DNA of 11,117 nucleotides from UBA1138 sp036338615 (GTDB lineage: Bacteria > Gemmatimonadota > Gemmatimonadetes > Longimicrobiales > Gaopeijiaceae). Position 1 is the first letter of the stretch. Each line of letters opens with the position of its first letter. The position numbers were made by a program, and so were the translations under genes. The stretch is taken from contig JAYZBT010000354.1 in assembly GCA_036338615.1 (NCBI GenBank), forward strand, positions 1 through 11,117. Direction: 5' to 3'. The notes beneath the pieces are model-generated. The model was not told the DNA's origin, searched no databases, and saw only the letters and a program-made list of their open reading frames with translations. Shown in pieces: positions 7,151-11,117 of this stretch.

Positions 7151-7771
7151 CTAACTCCGCTTTCCCACGCCAGTGCGGTCCATCAAGGCTTCCAGCGACT
7201 CGTAGGGCTGCGCTCCCACCACGCCGAAGCCGTGCGCGACGAACGTCGGCACACCCGTTACGCCGACACTCCTGGCCCGATCCCAGTGAGCGTCGATCGT
7301 GGTCTCGTAACGTCGATCCTCGATCGTCGCGCGAGCCTCGGTCGCGTCGAGGTCCACGGCGTTCGCGATGTCCAGGAGCACGTCGGTGGCCGCAATGTTG
7401 CGGGCGTCCACGAAGTATGCTCGAAAGAGCGCGTCGTGCAGAGCGTCGGTGACGCCGGCCTCATCCCCCAACACAGCCAGTTCTTGGGCGAGGCGGCTGT
7501 TGTACGTGTGCGTGCGCACCCCGTACGGCAGGCCCTCCTCCGCCATGAGCGCGCCGAGTCGGCTTTTCATCTGCTCGAGCCCCGCTTCACGGCCGGCGAA
7601 GAGCTCGGCCAGCGGTCGCCCGCCGCTCGGCGTCTCTGGATGCAGAGGGAAGTACGTGTAGCGCGCCGTAACGGAGTATTCGGCTTCGAGTTTGCGAACG
7701 CGCCCGGCGCTCAGATAGCACCAAGGTCAGACGAAGTCGGTGAAGACCTCCAAGATGGCCGGATCGGGCAT
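7151..7771 (-). CDS. FrnE/DsbA-family oxidoreductase, predicted selenoprotein (TGA = Sec15)
   Basis: Reading from the ATG at 7771 gives a 206-residue DsbA-family protein of the FrnE subgroup, interrupted only by an in-frame TGA (7727-7729). The thioredoxin-fold start is complete (ILEVFTDFV), and the TGA replaces the first cysteine of the expected CPWC active site, giving Sec15-Pro-Trp-Cys18-Tyr. Reading continues through YFPLHPETP, the helical insert (RTHTYNSRLAQELAVLG, ALFRAYFVDARNIA) and the cis-proline loop GVTGVPTF (Pro175). There is no signal peptide, so it is cytosolic. Its ATG shares a base with the egtD TAA (TAATG), implying coupled translation. A SECIS-like hairpin follows the TGA. 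A gene caller treating TGA as stop would start at Met68 and miss the active site. Alternatives are a nonsense mutation or sequencing error, less likely given the exact position. Substrate unknown. Confidence 0.88.
7695..7713 (-). promoter_or_regulatory. Candidate bacterial SECIS hairpin
   Basis: In the mRNA just after the UGA, the stretch from 7713 down to 7695 (TGAGCGCCGGGCGCGTTCG) can fold by eye into a 7-bp stem (two G-U pairs) with apical loop CGGGC; a shorter all-GC alternative (GCGC/GCGC) has loop CGG. The loop starts 20 nucleotides after the UGA and has a G in its second position. Both fit the bacterial SECIS pattern of a hairpin inside the coding region with an early loop G, about 16-37 nucleotides downstream. 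In GC-rich DNA such hairpins also occur by chance, so it is supporting evidence only. Confidence 0.55.
7727..7729 (-). other. Predicted selenocysteine codon (UGA)
   Basis: In-frame TGA at codon 15 of the FrnE-like gene. It falls at the N-terminal, nucleophilic position of the CxxC redox motif, the commonest place for selenocysteine in thioredoxin-fold selenoproteins. Homology runs unbroken on both sides (TDFV before; PWCYLSAGR after) without a frameshift. Confidence 0.85.
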
Positions 7772-8769
7772 TAGCAGGTCTTCGCCAGGATGAGCGCGAA
7801 AAAACCTTGTGCATCCTCGACCCAACGCTCCACGAGCAGGCCCGCCTTAGAGAACAACAGGTCGATCGTTCGCCTGTCGTACTTACAGCTGATCTCGGTG
7901 CGAATCGACTCGCCGTCCGCGAAGCGAATCGAGCCGGCACCGTTCGGGAACATGACGACCTGCTCTCCGCGCGCATCGAGGTGCATTTCTATGCGCCCAT
8001 GCTCGGCGTCGTAGAAGGCTCGGTGCTCGAAGGCCCTGAGATCGAAGTCCGTCCCGAGCTCACGATTGAGCACGCGCAGCGCGTTGAGGTTGAACTCGGC
8101 GGTGACGCCTGCCGCGTCGTTGTACGCGAGTTCGAGCCGCTGCACGGTCTTGAGCCCGCCGGGCCTCAGGTCGGCGCCCATCAGGAAGCGGTCCGTGGGG
8201 CCCAAATGGCATGCGACCCGTGACAGCAGTCGCTCATCGCTGGGTGGGCCGAAGTTACCGATGGTGCTGCCGAGTAGCGCCAGCCACGACGGCTTGGGTA
8301 GAGACACGGAGATCTCGAGCGGCCCGCTGATATCCGCGACCTCGGGCTCGACCCTCAGGCCGGCGTACTCGGCCCTCAGGCTCTCTGCGGTGTCGTGCAG
8401 GAATTCGCCGCTGACGTCGACCGGTACGAAGAGGTTGCCGGTTTCGTGAGCGCTCATCGCATCGAGGATGATTCTCGACTTCTCCGCGCTGCCCGCCCCC
8501 AGTTCCACGAGCGCGGCGGGGCGGAGCTCTTCCACCCAGATCGGCATCCACTGCTCGAGCAGGGAGCGCTCCTTCCGCGTCGGATAGTATTCGTCGAGGC
8601 GAGTGATCTGCTCGAAGAGCCGCGAGCCATTGCTATCATAGAAATACTTCGGCGACAGTTCCTTCTGAGGAAGGCGCAGGCCGCTGAGCACGTCGGCGAG
8701 CATCGGCGCATTGGGGGGACGGGCCGCATCGACGCCTCCCTCGGTCTCGGCCAACAGCGAATCAGTCAT
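7771..8769 (-). CDS. egtD: EgtD, L-histidine N-alpha-methyltransferase
   Basis: SAM-dependent enzyme that trimethylates the alpha-amino group of histidine to hercynine, the common precursor of ergothioneine and selenoneine; cytosolic. The 332 residues match EgtD throughout: SPKYFYDSNGSRLFEQI (39-55), DEYYPTR (59-65), the SAM-binding VELGAGSAEKSR (88-99), VPVDVSGEFL (115-124), LLGSTIGNF (165-173) with Asn172, the AYNDAAGVTAEFNLN segment (215-229) and TEISCKY (291-297), whose Glu292 and Ser294 correspond to the histidine-binding Glu/Ser pair of mycobacterial EgtD. The ATG at 8769 is chosen because upstream extensions lie inside the preceding gene and are not EgtD-like. It overlaps the truncated egtB stop by 8 bases (ATGACTGA), and its own TAA overlaps the next ATG, so egtB-egtD-frnE form a tight operon. 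It is the only hercynine source in the window. Confidence 0.96.
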   Translation of the reverse strand: MTDSLLAETEGGVDAARPPNAPMLADVLSGLRLPQKELSPKYFYDSNGSRLFEQITRLDEYYPTRKERSLLEQWMPIWVEELRPAALVELGAGSAEKSRIILDAMSAHETGNLFVPVDVSGEFLHDTAESLRAEYAGLRVEPEVADISGPLEISVSLPKPSWLALLGSTIGNFGPPSDERLLSRVACHLGPTDRFLMGADLRPGGLKTVQRLELAYNDAAGVTAEFNLNALRVLNRELGTDFDLRAFEHRAFYDAEHGRIEMHLDARGEQVVMFPNGAGSIRFADGESIRTEISCKYDRRTIDLLFSKAGLLVERWVEDAQGFFALILAKTC

Positions 8770-9517
8770 CTCGCGCACAGCGCACCCCGCTGAAGATCTG
8801 CCGGCGAATGGGGTAGTCCCAATTCCGAAAGGTATTTCGAATAGCCCCGAACCGCGTCGCCCACGCACCGCCGCGCAGCGCTTCGTATTCGTCCCCGAAG
8901 AAGGCCTCCGAGTACTCTGGGTACCGAAACGTCTCGTACGCCGGGTAGGGATGGAAGTCGGTCGAGGTCCACTCCCACACGTTACCCGTCATTCCCCAGC
9001 ATCCGATCCGCGAGACCCCCTCCGGGTAGCTGCCCACCGATGTGGTCTGGAAGAGCAGCGCCTCGAGGTTCGCGCGGTCCGCACGAGGCGCGTCGTTTCC
9101 CCACGGATAGAGGCTCTTCGAGCCAGTCCCAGGGCCCCAGGAAGCTGCAGCCTCCCATTCCGATTCGCTGGGAAGCCGCTTTCCGGACCAGGCCGCATAA
9201 GCCTCGGCCTCCCAATAGCAGATGTGGCAAACGGGGCTGGAAGGCTCGATGGACGCGGTGCGGTCCATGCAGCGCTCGTACCACTCACCGTCCGCCTGGG
9301 TCCAATACGCGGGCGCGACCAGGCTCGCCTCACACTTCCACGCCCACCCGGCGTCGGACCAGAATTCCGGGCGCGCGTAGCCATCGTCCTCCATGAAGCG
9401 CAGGTACTCGGCATTACCCGAGAGCGAGTTGGTGAGCAGGAGCGTGCGCTCGCGCGCTTCCGAGAGCAGGCTCGATATCTCGGCGCCGGAGAATCGGCGA
9501 CCCACATGAAGATCCAT
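8762..9517 (-). pseudogene. egtB: Internally deleted EgtB (FGE domain without iron-binding DinB half)
   Basis: A 251-residue open frame corresponding to the two ends of EgtB, the hercynine oxygenase that adds gamma-glutamylcysteine. Residues 10-33 (SLLSEARERTLLLTNSLS) look like the first helix of the EgtB DinB domain. The sequence then jumps at about residue 34 into the middle of the FGE-type domain (NAEYLRFMEDDGYARPEFW), followed by YPWGNDAPRADRANLEALL, GNVWEWTSTDFHPYPAYE, YEALRGGAWAT and FRNWDYPIRRQIFSG. The NWDYPIRR ending (232-239) is the signature of mycobacterial-type EgtB that binds gamma-glutamylcysteine through Asp and Arg. About 180 residues are missing, including all three iron-ligand histidines, so oxygenase activity is not expected. 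The frame is intact and overlaps egtD, so it may still be expressed. Alternatives: assembly deletion, or a shortened protein with another role. Confidence 0.8.
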
Positions 9518-9591
9518 AGCGATGCAAGGAGGGAGTGCGCAGGGCGGCCTAAACTAACGATCCCCAGCGTGATCCGGTTCCCGGCCGGCTG

Positions 9592-10893
9592 CTAACCGCC
9601 ACCGCCCTCGGCAACAGCCGCTCCCAGCTTCGCGAAGTCCACGCCCGCCGGCTCCTGGAAAGCGCGCAGCCCGAACTCCGGTAACAGCGCGAACAGGTGA
9701 TCGAAGATGTCACCCTGCAGGTCTTCGTAGTTGACCCAATCGGTGTCGTTCGAGAAGCAGTAGATCTCGATCGGCACACCCTGCGGCCCGGGTTCGAGCT
9801 GACGTACCAGCAGGGTCATTTCTTCGTGGATCGTCGGATGCGCCCTCAGGTAGTTGACGATGTAAGCGCGGAAGGTCCCGATGTTCGTGAGCCTCCGCCG
9901 CTCCGGGATCAGCCCCGTGTCCGCCGCCTCGCTCGCCGCCGCATGCTCTGCGAGGTCTCCCTTCTTCTGCTCCATGTAGCCGCGAAGCACCTCGTAGCGC
10001 GACAGGCGTTCGACCTCCTCCTCCCTGAGGAAACGGATGGTGTTGACGTCGAGCTTTATGGAGCGCTTGATACGGCGCCCACCGGACTCGCTCATTCCCC
10101 GCCAGTTCTTGAACGACTCTCCGATGAATTTGTGCGTGGGCACGGTCGAGATCGTCTTGTCCCAGTTCTGAATTTTGACCGTATGCAGCGCGATGTCGAT
10201 GATGTCGCCATCCGCGTTCGACTGAGGGACCTCGACCCAATCTCCGATCCGGATCATGTCGTTCGACATGATCTGGATGCTGGCCACGAGGGAGAGGATC
10301 GTGTCCTTGAACACGAGCATGATCACCGCCATCAAGGCGCCGAGCCCCGACAGGAAGGCGACCGGCGAAACCTGGGCGAGCACGGATACGACCACGACCC
10401 CGGCGGCGATGTACCCGATCAGGCTGACGACCTGCAGGTAGCCCTTGATGGGGCGGCTCTTGGACTCGGAATACGACTCGTTGTAGATGTCGTTGGCGGC
10501 CTCCAGGAAGGAGGCAAACGCCACTGCTCCGGTGACGACGATGAACGCGAGTGCTATGCGTTGCACCAGCGTGGCCAGAAGGATGACGGCGCGCGCCGCA
10601 TCGACGACGATGATGCTAGGGTCCGTGAGGCTCGCGATGTCTCCCGCGGTGACGCCCAGCGCGAGTCCGATGCCGTAGTAGGCCAGGATCGCGGGCACGA
10701 TGTGGGCGAATCGGGCGAAGACCTTCCTCTCGATGATGCGGTCGTCCCACGTCGACTTCGTGCGAGAAGCGACCCTGCGCACGGTTCCGTGAATCATTCT
10801 CGTCGTGAGCCAATCAGCGAGCCCCATGACCACTACCAGGATCACGAGAGTTCCGATCTGGGTCAGCCAGGGGCTGGCGAGCAGCTCGGCCAT
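9592..10893 (-). CDS. ybdG: MscS-superfamily mechanosensitive channel, YbdG-like
   Basis: A 433-residue inner-membrane channel that opens under membrane tension in osmotic downshock. Hydrophobic segments lie at about 12-29, 62-82, 97-130 and 153-174, followed by the MscS pore helix FLSGLGALMAVIMLVFKDTI (180-199) and the beta domain with NDMIRIGDWVEVP (211-223). YbdG-specific features are GDIIDIALHTVKIQNWDKTI (229-248), SFKNWRGMSESGGRRIKRSI (260-279), and later RRLTNIGTFRAYIVNYLRAHP and DIFDHLFALLPEFGLR. Length is close to the 415 residues of E. coli YbdG. The ATG at 10893 is well supported by GGAGGAA seven bases upstream. It is separated by 74 bases from the truncated egtB and 28 bases from the serine hydrolase, on the same strand. 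The link with the egt/sen genes is probably only positional. Confidence 0.94.
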   Translation of the reverse strand: MAELLASPWLTQIGTLVILVVVMGLADWLTTRMIHGTVRRVASRTKSTWDDRIIERKVFARFAHIVPAILAYYGIGLALGVTAGDIASLTDPSIIVVDAARAVILLATLVQRIALAFIVVTGAVAFASFLEAANDIYNESYSESKSRPIKGYLQVVSLIGYIAAGVVVVSVLAQVSPVAFLSGLGALMAVIMLVFKDTILSLVASIQIMSNDMIRIGDWVEVPQSNADGDIIDIALHTVKIQNWDKTISTVPTHKFIGESFKNWRGMSESGGRRIKRSIKLDVNTIRFLREEEVERLSRYEVLRGYMEQKKGDLAEHAAASEAADTGLIPERRRLTNIGTFRAYIVNYLRAHPTIHEEMTLLVRQLEPGPQGVPIEIYCFSNDTDWVNYEDLQGDIFDHLFALLPEFGLRAFQEPAGVDFAKLGAAVAEGGGG

Positions 10894-10921
10894 GTTTCTT
10901 CCTCCGAACGGTGAAGTCCGA

Positions 10922-11117
10922 TCAGCGTGATTTGCCCAGGTGCTCGGCCATCAGCTCGAGCGCCAGCTTCGTGATGCGGACGAGATGCGGGTGCGCGCGG
11001 TTCCCGTTGGTGAGCAGGGCGATGCCGAAACCCCGCGTGCGGTTGCCGGAAACGAACGCGGTGTACCCGGGCAGACTACCCGAGTGCGCGAAGAATGCCT
11101 CCCCCGCGTTCTTCGAC
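10922..11117 (-). CDS. Serine hydrolase (beta-lactamase class C fold), C-terminal fragment
   Basis: The frame read from the window's right edge gives 64 residues and a TGA stop. It contains AFFAHSGSLPGYTAFVSGN, where HSG is the third active-site box (KTG/HTG equivalent) of class C beta-lactamase-like serine hydrolases and esterases, followed by the typical GFGIALLTNGN strand and a terminal helix (LVRITKLALELMAEHL). The SxxK and YxN boxes would lie outside the window, so activity cannot be judged and the substrate is unknown; this family includes peptidases, esterases and beta-lactamases. It lies 28 bases upstream of the channel gene on the same strand. The strand and frame are supported by protein-like sequence, while other frames in this stretch contain stops. 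Confidence 0.86.
   Translation of the reverse strand, partial: SKNAGEAFFAHSGSLPGYTAFVSGNRTRGFGIALLTNGNRAHPHLVRITKLALELMAEHLGKSR

Noticed and set aside
7727..7729. TGA read as an ordinary nonsense mutation making the FrnE-like gene a pseudogene
   Set aside because: It sits precisely at the catalytic Cys, the rest of the gene is well preserved, a SECIS-like hairpin follows, and selenium genes are nearby. Not excluded without genome-wide Sec machinery data.
8770..8868. N-terminal extension of EgtD to the upstream start at 8868
   Set aside because: The extra 33 residues lie wholly within the egtB reading frame and do not resemble EgtD N-termini; ATG 8769 gives the normal length.
9697..10914. 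405-codon plus-strand open frame opposite the YbdG-like gene
   Set aside because: It is rich in Arg, Asp and His with no recognisable fold, and the minus strand encodes a full YbdG homologue with a strong ribosome binding site. It is a GC-rich antisense shadow.

Overview
High-GC (roughly two-thirds G+C) bacterial DNA, coding almost end to end, probably from a Gram-negative bacterium of the Gemmatimonadota type. The taxon is my inference, from a lipoprotein serpin with a short Cys-Ser-Asp N-terminus and a secreted DUF481 beta-barrel; the functional calls do not depend on it.

Layout. A plus-strand block (1-2463) holds the end of a threonine/serine dehydratase, an EgtC-like amidotransferase, a TSUP-family membrane transporter and a doubtful 61-residue ORF. 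The first three genes overlap their neighbours by a few bases. It converges on a long minus-strand block (11117 down to 2475), read in this order: C-terminus of a beta-lactamase-fold serine hydrolase, a YbdG-type mechanosensitive channel, an internally deleted EgtB, EgtD, a DsbA/FrnE-like oxidoreductase, a DUF481 outer-membrane protein, SenA, SenB and a lipoprotein serpin. No gene-free stretch exceeds about 130 bases.

How the genes fit together. EgtD makes hercynine. SenB (selenosugar synthase) and SenA (selenoneine synthase) are the two dedicated selenoneine enzymes, and lie 2 bases apart. The canonical ergothioneine route (EgtB then EgtC) looks damaged: EgtB lacks its iron-binding DinB half, and EgtC has lost the usual His-Asn-Gly oxyanion motif. 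The locus therefore looks like one that kept, or moved to, selenoneine.

Most striking point. The gene overlapping the egtD stop is a FrnE/DsbA-like protein whose first catalytic cysteine codon is an in-frame TGA (Sec-Pro-Trp-Cys instead of Cys-Pro-Trp-Cys). A SECIS-like hairpin follows at the right distance. It reads as an undescribed selenoprotein gene inside an ergothioneine/selenoneine locus, which links small-molecule selenium metabolism to a selenocysteine redox enzyme. Conventional gene callers would start this gene at an internal methionine and lose the active site.
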